Shown here: piece by piece, positions 1-6,882 of the stretch
How the letters are laid out: every line of letters begins with the position of its first letter
Position numbering within the stretch: the first letter of the stretch is position 1
Assembly (NCBI GenBank): GCA_030527665.1
Contig: JAUNAK010000028.1
Span: forward strand, 1 to 32,281
DNA length: 32,281 nt
Direction: 5' to 3'
Source: Eubacteriales bacterium
GTDB lineage: Bacteria; Bacillota; Clostridia; Lachnospirales; Lachnospiraceae
Notes under the pieces: generated by a model
The model's database searches: none
What the model saw: the letters and a program-made list of their open reading frames with translations, nothing else
Told to the model about the DNA's origin: nothing
Made by a program: the position numbers and the translations under genes

Positions 1-23
1 GGAACCTGTGGATCATTTTTTTA

Positions 24-236
24 TTAAGTGTGCAACTTCATTTTACAATCGGCGACCAGTGAATCTATATCACTGTAATCAGCAATTCTTGGAATGATTC
101 CCTGATTCTCTAAATCTATAGCCTTTGCTTTGTTTCTTGCGATGCCATAGACTTCTGCATTTGGTGCAAACTCCTTGATAAAAGGGATTGCATAAGTTCC
201 GTAACCGCCTGTTGCGCCTGTAATCATAATCTTCAT
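24..236 (-). pseudogene. Truncated NAD(P)-binding (NmrA/SDR-like) protein, N-terminal fragment
   Basis: The 70-residue product begins with a Rossmann nucleotide-binding start: a beta strand, then ITGATGGYG at about residues 5-13, then a VYGIARNKAKA second strand and helix, as in NmrA or quinone-reductase-2-like NAD(P)H-binding proteins. Such proteins are normally about 250-300 residues. This frame stops at TAA, with a second TAA beside it, right after the segment that should lead into the third strand, so the substrate-binding part is gone. It lies 65 bp downstream of the flavin reductase gene on the same strand and was probably its operon partner. The window starts 23 bases further on, so whether the lost C-terminal part continues in another frame cannot be seen. 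It is called a pseudogene or truncated gene. The family assignment is good; the exact enzyme is not known. Confidence 0.6.
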
Positions 237-301
237 TGTATATGCCTTATCTTTCTTATTGTAATGTTGTATTTTAAGAGTTTTTTCTTTTTAGCTGTAT
301 C

Positions 302-853
302 TTAATGGATGGATGCACCAAGTTCTCTGGCTTGTGCTATGCCCATCTTATCATCTGCTTTTCCGATTCCCAGACCGCTTCCGGAACCGTTGATCACACC
401 GAGATTCTCCCATTTTCCATATAACTCAAAGAAGCTATACCAGCCTAGTGCCTGCTCCAGGGAATGACCTGCCGATGTTAAAATTAGTGCAGTTTTCTTC
501 TTAGGTGTTTCTCTACCGGAAAGAAAATGCTTATTCCAATAAGAGAACATGCGGTCATTGACCATTTTTAGAAGTCCTGTGATGGAATTGAAATAGATTG
601 GGGAAGCAAAGACAATTACATCTGCCCATTCCATTCCGTCATATATGATAGACATGTCATCTTTCTGTACGCAATTACCGCCGTTTCGGGTACATGCAGT
701 ACATCCTAAACAGGTATGAATGTTCTTATCTGCAAGATAGATTTCTCTTACTATATTACCATTTTTTGTTGCGGCTTCTGTAAAGGCGTGAATAAGATCC
801 GCGGTGTTACCATTTTTTCTTGCAGCACTGTTTAAAATTAAAATGTTTGACAT
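302..853 (-). CDS. Flavodoxin-like NAD(P)H-dependent FMN reductase family protein
   Basis: A 183-residue protein with the flavodoxin-like fold of NADPH-dependent FMN reductases and iron-sulfur flavoprotein relatives. The N-terminus reads NILILNSAARKNGNT, the phosphate-binding loop for FMN. A cysteine cluster follows (CLGCTACTRNGGNCVQKDDM), then a DVIVFASPIYFNSITG segment that lines the flavin site. It probably moves electrons from NAD(P)H to a flavin or to a quinone or other electrophile; the substrate is unknown. The start at 853 is chosen because AGGAGG lies 9 nt upstream; a longer frame reaching 895 has no such site. It is divergent from a TetR regulator (start about 978) and likely controlled by it, and it is followed by the truncated NAD(P)-binding gene. 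Confidence 0.85.
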   Translation of the reverse strand: MSNILILNSAARKNGNTADLIHAFTEAATKNGNIVREIYLADKNIHTCLGCTACTRNGGNCVQKDDMSIIYDGMEWADVIVFASPIYFNSITGLLKMVNDRMFSYWNKHFLSGRETPKKKTALILTSAGHSLEQALGWYSFFELYGKWENLGVINGSGSGLGIGKADDKMGIAQARELGASIH

Positions 854-916
854 TTGATGTGGCCTCCTGAAGTATTTCTTGAAATCAGTATACAAAAGGA
901 TGAAAGAAGTGTATAT

Positions 917-938
917 TTATAAAAAGTATAATTTATAA
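917..938. promoter_or_regulatory. Operator-like dyad in the divergent flavin reductase/TetR intergenic region
   Basis: The 124-bp divergent region holds an inverted repeat, TTATAAA (917-923) and TTTATAA (932-938), separated by 8 nt. A plus-strand TATAAT at 927-932 lies inside the dyad and is a possible -10 for the TetR gene, though no good -35 is visible. On the minus strand TATACT (887-892) is a possible -10 for the flavin reductase. TetR-family regulators commonly bind such dyads between themselves and a divergent target, so autoregulation is inferred. AT-richness makes chance matches likely. Confidence 0.35.
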
Positions 939-977
939 GAAAAATTAATGAATGATGATTTTTATAAGAGGGTGATT

Positions 978-1568
978 ATGATAGAAGTAACAATGAAGGA
1001 TCGTACAAAATATTTGTACGCAAAGCATTTGATAGAAATTTTAAAGGATACATCATTTGATAAGATACGAGTTACGGAGCTTGTGAGGAGAACTGGAACC
1101 ACACCGCCAACCTTCTATTATCATTTCAAGGATAAATATGAATTGGTGGCGTGGATGTATTTAAGAGATTTCTCTGATGTTGTAGGATATGAGGAAGCAG
1201 AGTATTCACCGGAGAGACTTGCAAGAATTATGCAGAAGATGGAAGAGAAGAGACCTTTTTATAAAAAAGTATTTGTATCGGATTCACAGAACTCGATTGC
1301 GGCATATATCCATAATCTTGCTTTGGAGATTGCGAAGGATGCTTTAGAGAAAGTGGGATTCACTTCATTAACTGAGGAACAGGAACTTTCTATTGCATAT
1401 CATAATTTTGGAATACAAGGGCTTCTGAAAGATTGGGTTCTTTCTGATAAACCGATGAATACATTAACACTGGCAACATTCATGTATAGCAAAACTCCTG
1501 ATTTCTTAAAAGAGTCCTTTGCGCAGGTTGCCTATGAACCGGAGGATCTGATGAAAAATAAGCTCTAA
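978..1568 (+). CDS. TetR/AcrR family transcriptional regulator
   Basis: The 196-residue product has an N-terminal TetR helix-turn-helix: helix 1 contains KYLYAKHLIEIL, followed by FDKIRVTELVRRTGTTPPTFYYHF, which matches the recognition-helix pattern ending in FYYHFKDKYEL. The C-terminal about 130 residues are helical and form the ligand-binding and dimerisation part, with no recognisable ligand signature. The start at 978 is preferred over 948 because GAGGGTG lies just upstream; a methionine five codons later (993) is also possible. It is divergent from the flavin reductase and upstream of an oxidoreductase remnant and an aldo/keto reductase. That arrangement suggests local control of redox enzymes in response to a small electrophile or oxidant; this role is inferred. 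Confidence 0.85.
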   Translation: MIEVTMKDRTKYLYAKHLIEILKDTSFDKIRVTELVRRTGTTPPTFYYHFKDKYELVAWMYLRDFSDVVGYEEAEYSPERLARIMQKMEEKRPFYKKVFVSDSQNSIAAYIHNLALEIAKDALEKVGFTSLTEEQELSIAYHNFGIQGLLKDWVLSDKPMNTLTLATFMYSKTPDFLKESFAQVAYEPEDLMKNKL

Positions 1569-1588
1569 ATCAAGGAACAGAAATTGGA

Positions 1589-1977
1589 TTGAAGATACAG
1601 AAAAATGGAGAAACATTAAGAACAGTAACACAGTGTCTTCAGCAGTATTTTCCGGATATGTCTGTTGCGCAAAAGCAGAACTTTTTATACATTTTTGTTG
1701 TTATCATAAATGGAAGTCCCAGAGCGAAAGGAAACTCAGATTTACTATGTGATGAGTTTATGCGAGGAGCAATAAGAAAGTATATATTATTGTCACAGGA
1801 CATGACGGCAAAGCAGGCCTGAAGCGTACAGCGGATGATCTGGTTGAAATATTTACACATCTTGGAAACAAAGTGGAACCGGTTATCTGGGGAGATGGCG
1901 TCTGGCAAAAAGGCGAGGTCATTGGAACAAAAGCAATGGAAGAAGCATATCAGGCTGGATTAAGAGTGGGAGAATAA
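1589..1977 (+). pseudogene. Collapsed flavodoxin-family NAD(P)H oxidoreductase remnant
   Basis: Two pieces of one protein family are joined in different frames. Frame 2 carries VVIINGSPRAKGNSDLLCDEFMRGA (about 1707-1773), the FMN phosphate-loop start of a flavodoxin-like oxidoreductase. Frame 1, from about 1777 to the TAA at 1975, carries the tail KVYIIVTGHDGKAGLKRTADDLVEIF through AMEEAYQAGLRVGE. The central roughly 100 residues, including the rest of the flavin site, are missing, and the two parts meet with a frame change near 1774. The stretch before the phosphate loop (from about 1589) is not recognised and may come from something else. It sits 4 bp before the aldo/keto reductase gene, so it was probably co-transcribed with it. 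Confidence 0.65.
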
Positions 1978-1981
1978 AGAC

Positions 1982-3022
1982 ATGGAGTTTAGAAATTTAG
2001 GAAATACAGATATTCACGTTTCCAGAATCTGTATGGGATGCATGGGCTTTGGAAACGCTGCAACAGGACAGCATAGCTGGACTGTAAACGAAGAAACAAC
2101 AAGGCAGATTATCCGCTATGGCTTAGAAAAGGGAATCAATTTTTATGATACTGCAATCGCTTATCAAGCTGGTACGAGCGAACAGTTTGTTGGACAGGCG
2201 CTTAGAGACTTTGCGAAAAGAGAGGAAGTTATTGTTGCTACAAAATTTTTGCCAAGATCTCAGGCAGAGATCGAGTCTGGCGAGAGCGGTGCTGATCATG
2301 TGAAGAAAAGTTTGGATTTAAGTCTTTCTCATCTGGGAATGGATTATGTTGATCTCTATATTTATCACATGTGGGACTGGAATACGCCAATCGAAGAATA
2401 TCTGGAAGCACTGCATCAAGAGGTAAAAGCCGGAAAAATACGTGCGCTCGGTATTGCAAATTGTTTTGCCTGGCAGCTTGCGGAAGCAAATGCGATAGCA
2501 AAAGAGAATGGCTGGACTCCTTTTGTTTCTGTTCAAAATCATTACAATCTGATCATGAGAGAAGAAGAGCGGGAAATGAAAATCTACTGTGATGAACACG
2601 GAATCTCATTGACACCGTACAGTGCACTGGCAGCTGGCAGACTTTCCAGAAAACCCGGTGAAACAACCAGACGTCTGGAAGAGGATACCTATGCAAAATT
2701 TAAATATGATCAGACCGCAGAACAGGATCAGATTATCATAGAGCGAGTTATGAATCTTGCAAAGAAGTATAATGTAAGTATGACGGAAATCTCTATTGCC
2801 TGGCTTCTTACAAAAGTGGATGCTCCAATCTGTGGCGCAACGAAACTTCACCACGTAGATGCACCGGTTGCGGCGGTGGATTTGAAATTATCTGAGAGCG
2901 ATCTGCTATATCTGGAAGAAGCATACGTTCCGCATCCATTATCCGGAGTTATGGCACAGAATACTCCAGATGCAAGAACACAGAAGCATGTCTGGATAAA
3001 AAACGGTGAACAGTCAAAATAA
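1982..3022 (+). CDS. Aldo/keto reductase
   Basis: A 346-residue NADPH-dependent oxidoreductase of the aldo/keto reductase superfamily, with a TIM-barrel fold and a cytoplasmic location. The catalytic tetrad is visible: D56 and Y61 in FYDTAIAY, K88 in VATKF and H129 in YIYHMWD. The N-terminus MEFRNLGNTDIHVSRICMGCMGFG and the SVQNHYNLI segment match the YajO/YhdN-type subfamily, which usually reduces aldehydes or ketones; the substrate is unknown. The length is normal for the family. It begins 4 bp after the oxidoreductase remnant and has only a weak purine-rich region (GGGAGAATAAAG) before the ATG. A strong terminator follows. The context points to the same redox or detoxification unit as the TetR gene. 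Confidence 0.9.
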   Translation: MEFRNLGNTDIHVSRICMGCMGFGNAATGQHSWTVNEETTRQIIRYGLEKGINFYDTAIAYQAGTSEQFVGQALRDFAKREEVIVATKFLPRSQAEIESGESGADHVKKSLDLSLSHLGMDYVDLYIYHMWDWNTPIEEYLEALHQEVKAGKIRALGIANCFAWQLAEANAIAKENGWTPFVSVQNHYNLIMREEEREMKIYCDEHGISLTPYSALAAGRLSRKPGETTRRLEEDTYAKFKYDQTAEQDQIIIERVMNLAKKYNVSMTEISIAWLLTKVDAPICGATKLHHVDAPVAAVDLKLSESDLLYLEEAYVPHPLSGVMAQNTPDARTQKHVWIKNGEQSK

Positions 3023-3070
3023 CAGTCTATATCAGGAATTTAATTAACGAGTTTTAACGTAAAAATGAAA

Positions 3071-3113
3071 CATGCCAGTGGCGCTAGGGTGCGTTGCTGG
3101 CATGTTCTTTTTT
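3071..3113 (+). terminator. Rho-independent terminator after the aldo/keto reductase
   Basis: The arms CATGCCAGTGGCGC (3071-3084) and GCGTTGCTGGCATG (3091-3104) form a 14-bp stem that includes G-U pairs, with a 6-nt loop. It is followed by TTCTTTTTT. It ends the TetR-region transcript 49 nt after the stop codon. Confidence 0.85.
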
Positions 3114-3148
3114 ATGATAAAATAATTTGAAAAATCAGTTGACAAACA

Positions 3149-3335
3149 TTAGAAAGTGTTTAAGAACAAGGTTTCTGTGTAATCTCCGTCGCTCTCTATT
3201 GATTGTCCGCTTCTATAATACCTACCATTTAAGGCATCGACTGGAACTTTGGTCAATGCCGATTCTATGCAATTGTAGATATAAAAAACTATGAATGCTT
3301 TCTTTTGCTTTTTCTTGAGTTAAAGCAGCACTATG
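3149..3335 (-). pseudogene. Possible decayed minus-strand coding fragment of unknown family
   Basis: On the minus strand one frame reads SAALTQEKAKESIHSFLYL and continues QLHRIGID (from 3335 to about 3265). An overlapping second frame continues VPVDALNGRYYRSGQSIES and on through DGDYTETLFLNTF to a TAA at 3149-3151. Neither frame has a start codon or ribosome binding site. The protein-like composition and the hand-over near 3260 suggest a frameshifted remnant. The family is not recognised and chance is a real alternative. Apart from this fragment, the terminator and the next gene's promoter, nothing else was seen between 3023 and 3380. Confidence 0.25.
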
Positions 3336-3342
3336 TTATAAT
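3315..3342 (+). promoter_or_regulatory. Sigma-A-type promoter for the alpha/beta hydrolase at 3381
   Basis: TTGAGT (3315-3320) and a perfect TATAAT (3337-3342) are separated by 16 nt. The predicted start of transcription is about 30 nt before the ATG at 3381, leaving room for AGGAGA at 3365-3370. Confidence 0.6.
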
Positions 3343-3380
3343 GGTTAGAGGAAACTAATTAAAAAGGAGACAACGAAAAT

Positions 3381-4241
3381 ATGGCATTTATAGATGAAAT
3401 AAGCCAATTTAACGAAAATCATAAATTTGTGAATAAGGATATAGATGGAATCAATACAAAATATCTTTTATGTGGAAATGAAGCTGCAGAGGATACATTG
3501 GTTTACCTCGTTGGAGGTGCGGGTTATTCAGAGGTGTGGTTTAAGCATATTCTTAAGATGGAGCAGGATTATCGAATTCTTACATTTGACTATCCGATGG
3601 AGATAGATGATCTTGAAAAGCTGGCCGACCATATTATGAAACTGATTCATAAGCTTGGAGTAAAGAAACCAGTGCTGATTGGAGCATCATTGGGTGGTTT
3701 TATGGCTCAGATTATTGCAAGAAGATACGCAGATGAAATTAGGGCTGTGCTTTTGTATGCGACCTGCAGCTTGTCAGAGCAAAGCGTTGAAGATTTAAAG
3801 AAACAGTACAAGTCTTACGGTGTCATGCTTAAGCTCATGAAGATTGTACCATATTCCTGGATTAAGAAAATCCTGTTTGCATTCTCAAAAAAGCAAGTTG
3901 GCATGGAGAATGAAAAGGATGAGGACAAAGTGTATATGACAGATTTTTTTGCTTGGCTTTATAGTCAGTATACCAAGGAATTTGATCTTCACATGACGGG
4001 TCTTATTGCAGATGTTGCTAATTTGAAACCATTTGTTTTTTCAGATTACGAAAAATTTGATTTTAAATCATTATTGGTACTACCTGATGGAGATGTAGCT
4101 TTTTCCGAGAAGGCAAAACAGGATTTACTTGATTCTATGCCAAAAGCGAAGGTAGTATCGGTAAAAGGTGGTCATACTGCTACGATATATAAGGTTGATG
4201 ATTATGTAAATGCTTCAAGAAATTTCCTGGTTAATATTTGA
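3381..4241 (+). CDS. Alpha/beta hydrolase
   Basis: A 286-residue protein of the alpha/beta hydrolase fold, without a signal peptide and therefore probably cytoplasmic. The nucleophile elbow is GASLGG with Ser103. A late LPDGD segment (D236 or D238) and the histidine in KGGHT (H265) complete a plausible Ser-Asp-His triad. The oxyanion region is LVYLVGGAGYSEVW near residues 40-53. A cap region of about 100 residues lies between the nucleophile and the acid. Substrate cannot be read from sequence: esterase, thioesterase and lactonase are all possible. It has its own promoter and an AGGAGA ribosome binding site, so it is probably a single-gene unit. The gene is AT-rich like its neighbours. Confidence 0.8.
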   Translation: MAFIDEISQFNENHKFVNKDIDGINTKYLLCGNEAAEDTLVYLVGGAGYSEVWFKHILKMEQDYRILTFDYPMEIDDLEKLADHIMKLIHKLGVKKPVLIGASLGGFMAQIIARRYADEIRAVLLYATCSLSEQSVEDLKKQYKSYGVMLKLMKIVPYSWIKKILFAFSKKQVGMENEKDEDKVYMTDFFAWLYSQYTKEFDLHMTGLIADVANLKPFVFSDYEKFDFKSLLVLPDGDVAFSEKAKQDLLDSMPKAKVVSVKGGHTATIYKVDDYVNASRNFLVNI

Positions 4242-4303
4242 GTGGATGAATAAAAATATAAGAAATCAAAGGGAATCAATATTCCGGAGAATTAGGTTAA
4301 TAG

Positions 4304-4504
4304 AGAAGTCTTATAACAGCTGTTAAACAAGTGGCTGAAAATAATAACATAAACAAATTGTCGGTGTGCGTTGTGGTGGGAAATGAGACTGCACAAAGGC
4401 TTTATAAATAGTTAGGAGCAGAACACCTGTATTACTTTGTTGACAATGGTTTTTTTGGGGGTATCAGTGTTAATAGTGAAAAAATGATATGGGCCGTAGG
4501 GTAG
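4304..4504 (+). pseudogene. GNAT acetyltransferase C-terminal remnant with an in-frame stop
   Basis: One frame reads LITAVKQVAENNNINKLSVC, then VVVGNETAQRLYK, a TAG stop at 4409-4411, then LGAEHLYYFVDNGFFGG and on to a TAG at 4502-4504. The segment GNETAQRLYK-stop-LGAE matches the conserved N..A..LY.KLGF acetyl-CoA-binding region of GNAT N-acetyltransferases. The N-terminal half is absent and the frame is closed upstream by TAG at 4301. It is therefore a truncated, nonsense-interrupted relic. Besides this and the hairpin at 4493-4518, nothing clear was found between 4242 and 4713. Confidence 0.6.
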
Positions 4505-4525
4505 AGATACCTTGCGGCTTATTTT
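4493..4525 (+). terminator. Terminator-like hairpin after the GNAT remnant
   Basis: The arms GCCGTAGGGTA (4493-4503) and TACCTTGCGGC (4508-4518) form an 11-bp stem with two G-U pairs and a GAGA loop. It is followed by TTATTTTT. It overlaps the end of the acetyltransferase relic and may be that gene's surviving terminator. Confidence 0.6.
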
Positions 4526-4713
4526 TATGGATCGGAAGTAAGAAAGTTAAGCATCAAGAAAGAGCCTGGTTTTCTGATCGGCGGAAACAGAGAAAGAATA
4601 TCCATGGAATGTAGAAAAAGCAGATGAAAAATGATAGTATAAAAAAGAGTAAAGGAAGACTAACTGTTAGAGGGCAAACTTTATATGCCTGATAAAATCG
4701 GGAGAGGAAGATA

Positions 4714-5568
4714 ATGGCTAAAAGAACTGGAATTCATGTGAAATTACATTGTGCTGATGGTATTTTATATCCGATCGATAACCGTAAAGACAAAGTTGTT
4801 ATTGTGATGTCCGGAAGTGAGGGCAAAACAGAACATGCTGAAAAAGTTTGCTGGTATTTACAGGATAACGGAATCCCTTCTTTGGCATTAGGGTATTTTA
4901 AAACGAAAAATTCCGTAAAAAACCTGGATCGAATCAAGCTTGAGAATATTGAAACGGCAATCCAATGGTTAAAAATGAAGGGCTATGAGAAGATTGGTAT
5001 TCTTGGAGCATCCAAAGGTGCAGAGTATGCAGCGGCAGCAGCAATTGCATATCAGGAACTTAGCTGTGTGATTCTTCGAACGCCGTCCTGGTTTTATAGT
5101 GAGGGTATGATTGGGAAGAGACCGTCTGGAACGAGCTGCTGGTCTTATGGCGGAAAGGAACTTCCATTCACTCCATATAAGACGCGGAAGCTTCCTGTGC
5201 TAAGAGAATTCATGAAACATAAAGAGTACAATACCCTTACCATTAATGAAGGAAAAGAGATCGAACTGGAATCTGTTATACCTGTTGAAAAGATTCAGGC
5301 ACCAATTTTAATGTTCTCGACGAAAGCGGACACAATTTGGCCATCGGAAGAAAGCTGCCTGAAACTGGAAGAGAGACTGTCAGAGAATAAATTTCGATAT
5401 CCGTATAAGCATGTATGCTTTGCACATATGAGTCATATGATGCTGGAATATTGTGGTGGTGCAATTAAATATTTTATTAAATCAGAGAAAGAATTTCAGA
5501 AAGAGTGTGCGGAAGAACGTATTCTAATGGGAAAACAAACGATTCAATGGATAGAAGAAATCTGGTAG
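4714..5568 (+). CDS. Acyl-CoA thioester hydrolase/BAAT C-terminal domain protein (alpha/beta hydrolase)
   Basis: A 284-residue alpha/beta hydrolase resembling the C-terminal domain of bile acid-CoA:amino acid N-acyltransferase and acyl-CoA thioesterases. The nucleophile elbow is IGILGASKGAEYA (Ser100). The acid is D206 in FSTKADTIWPS, and the histidine is H238 or H241 in FAHMSHMM. The segment VIVMSGSEGKTEHAEKV near the N-terminus is the oxyanion-hole strand. No signal peptide is seen. Bacterial members of this group are mostly uncharacterised; thioesterase or peptidase-like activity is possible, and a role in bile acid conjugation should not be assumed. AGAGGAAG precedes the ATG. It appears to be monocistronic, with a 223-bp gap before the DUF4003 gene. 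Confidence 0.75.
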   Translation: MAKRTGIHVKLHCADGILYPIDNRKDKVVIVMSGSEGKTEHAEKVCWYLQDNGIPSLALGYFKTKNSVKNLDRIKLENIETAIQWLKMKGYEKIGILGASKGAEYAAAAAIAYQELSCVILRTPSWFYSEGMIGKRPSGTSCWSYGGKELPFTPYKTRKLPVLREFMKHKEYNTLTINEGKEIELESVIPVEKIQAPILMFSTKADTIWPSEESCLKLEERLSENKFRYPYKHVCFAHMSHMMLEYCGGAIKYFIKSEKEFQKECAEERILMGKQTIQWIEEIW

Positions 5569-5654
5569 AGAACATCCGGCTAACAGTATTTTTATGTTCA
5601 AAAATAACAACATAGAAATGTACCCCTTTAATATAATCAACAAGTTGGATACTG

Positions 5655-5700
5655 TTGGCGGCATGAATGATTTGCAGTAAAATATATGCAACAAGTTGCA
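5655..5700 (+). promoter_or_regulatory. Promoter with operator-like palindrome upstream of DUF4003
   Basis: TTGGCG (5655-5660) and TAAAAT (5678-5683) are separated by 17 nt, a good sigma-A arrangement. Four bases after the -10, where transcription should start, lies the perfect inverted repeat TGCAAC-AA-GTTGCA (5687-5700). A dyad at that place is well positioned for a repressor. The leader to the ATG at 5792 is about 100 nt. Confidence 0.5.
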
Positions 5701-5791
5701 CAAAAACGGAAGGCTATATAAGGAAAGTCTTACACTGTGTTTATAACCAATAACAAAAACGGCAGTACGAATATTGTTTGTAGGAGAAGAA

Positions 5792-6778
5792 ATGAAAGAA
5801 AACGTGAAAACAACATGTGAAGCGATGATTTACAATAAGGACAGATTAAAAGAAGTGCTTAAGTGGGAGGACAATCGCATAGTAACCGTTTGTGCATCCC
5901 TATATGTGCATGCAGATAAAAGGGTGGATGGCGGCCGTGTAGAATACTGCAGGAAACAGATCAAGGAGAAGACCAGTATTTTTTCGGAAATCAGAGGAAT
6001 CGCGCTGTCAGTCATTACATGTATGATCGATATTCGTGGTGGGCAGCCGCAGCATTTTGAGCAATTGATAACGGCATATCAGGCACTGCGGAAGGAGTTT
6101 CATTCCAGTCCGCTTCTTGCCATAGGAGCAGAATTTCTGGCGGAAAATTATGAGCCGGGTCAGTATACCGCAGTGGCGGAGAAGGCAAAGAAGTTATATA
6201 AGATCATGCAGAAGAATCATCCATTTTTTACAGGATCTGATGATCATCTGATGTGCATTCTGCTGGCACAGGCCGAGCGGAATGAGATGATCATTGGCAG
6301 CGAGGTGGAGGACTGCTTTACGGAACTGAAAAATCTGGGACTAAAGGGTGGAAGTAATGCTTTGCAGAGTGTGAGCTGTGTTCTGGCACTTTATGAGGAT
6401 CCTTTAGAAAGTAAGTGTAAAAAGGTTGTATCCTTATATGACGAAATCAGGAATTATCATATGAAGTATGACAGGACCTTTGGATTGCCAATGCTGGTAG
6501 TGCTGAGTCAATTGGATTTATCGAAAGAAGAAATCTGTTCTGATCTGGCAGATACAAATGAGTGGTTAAAAAAACAAAAGGGATTTGGTATGCTCATGGG
6601 CGAATCAGTCCGCATGATGTATGCCGCACTTTTGGTGTCCCAGAGTTATTCCAGGGATCGAAATGCCTCTGCGTCAGCTGCATGCAGTGTCGTCGCAGCA
6701 ATGATTGCAGAGCAGGCTGCCATGGTGGCATGTATTGCTGCAGCAAGTTCTGCATCTGCATCGAGTGGTGCTAACTGA
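5792..6778 (+). CDS. DUF4003 family protein
   Basis: A 328-residue, largely helical protein that fits the DUF4003 family, whose function is unknown. It has no signal peptide, membrane segment or recognisable active site. Typical traits visible here are repeated leucine-rich helical segments, GGSNALQSVSCVLAL in the middle, KGFGMLMG, and an alanine/serine-rich C-terminal tail (AEQAAMVACIAAASSASAS). The start at 5792 is chosen because TAGGAGAAGAA precedes it; an in-frame TTG at 5774 lies upstream of that site. It is driven by the promoter at 5655 and shares a long hairpin terminator with the convergent DUF1846 gene. Confidence 0.75.
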   Translation: MKENVKTTCEAMIYNKDRLKEVLKWEDNRIVTVCASLYVHADKRVDGGRVEYCRKQIKEKTSIFSEIRGIALSVITCMIDIRGGQPQHFEQLITAYQALRKEFHSSPLLAIGAEFLAENYEPGQYTAVAEKAKKLYKIMQKNHPFFTGSDDHLMCILLAQAERNEMIIGSEVEDCFTELKNLGLKGGSNALQSVSCVLALYEDPLESKCKKVVSLYDEIRNYHMKYDRTFGLPMLVVLSQLDLSKEEICSDLADTNEWLKKQKGFGMLMGESVRMMYAALLVSQSYSRDRNASASAACSVVAAMIAEQAAMVACIAAASSASASSGAN

Positions 6779-6802
6779 TTGTTGAACTTTAGGCCGGAAA
6801 TC

Positions 6803-6863
6803 ATAAAGCGTCCGCTGCAGAAGCAGGAGATACCTCCTGTCAATTCTGCAGCGGACGCTTTAT
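6803..6863. terminator. Long nested hairpin shared by convergent DUF4003 and DUF1846 genes
   Basis: Two perfect 20-bp arms (6803-6822 and 6844-6863; core GCGTCCGCTGCAG) are flanked on both sides by A/T runs, giving a bidirectional terminator between convergent stop codons. The 21-nt loop carries a second perfect stem, CAGGAG (6824-6829) with CTCCTG (6834-6839). Confidence 0.9.
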
Positions 6864-6882
6864 TAATATATTAGAAATGATT

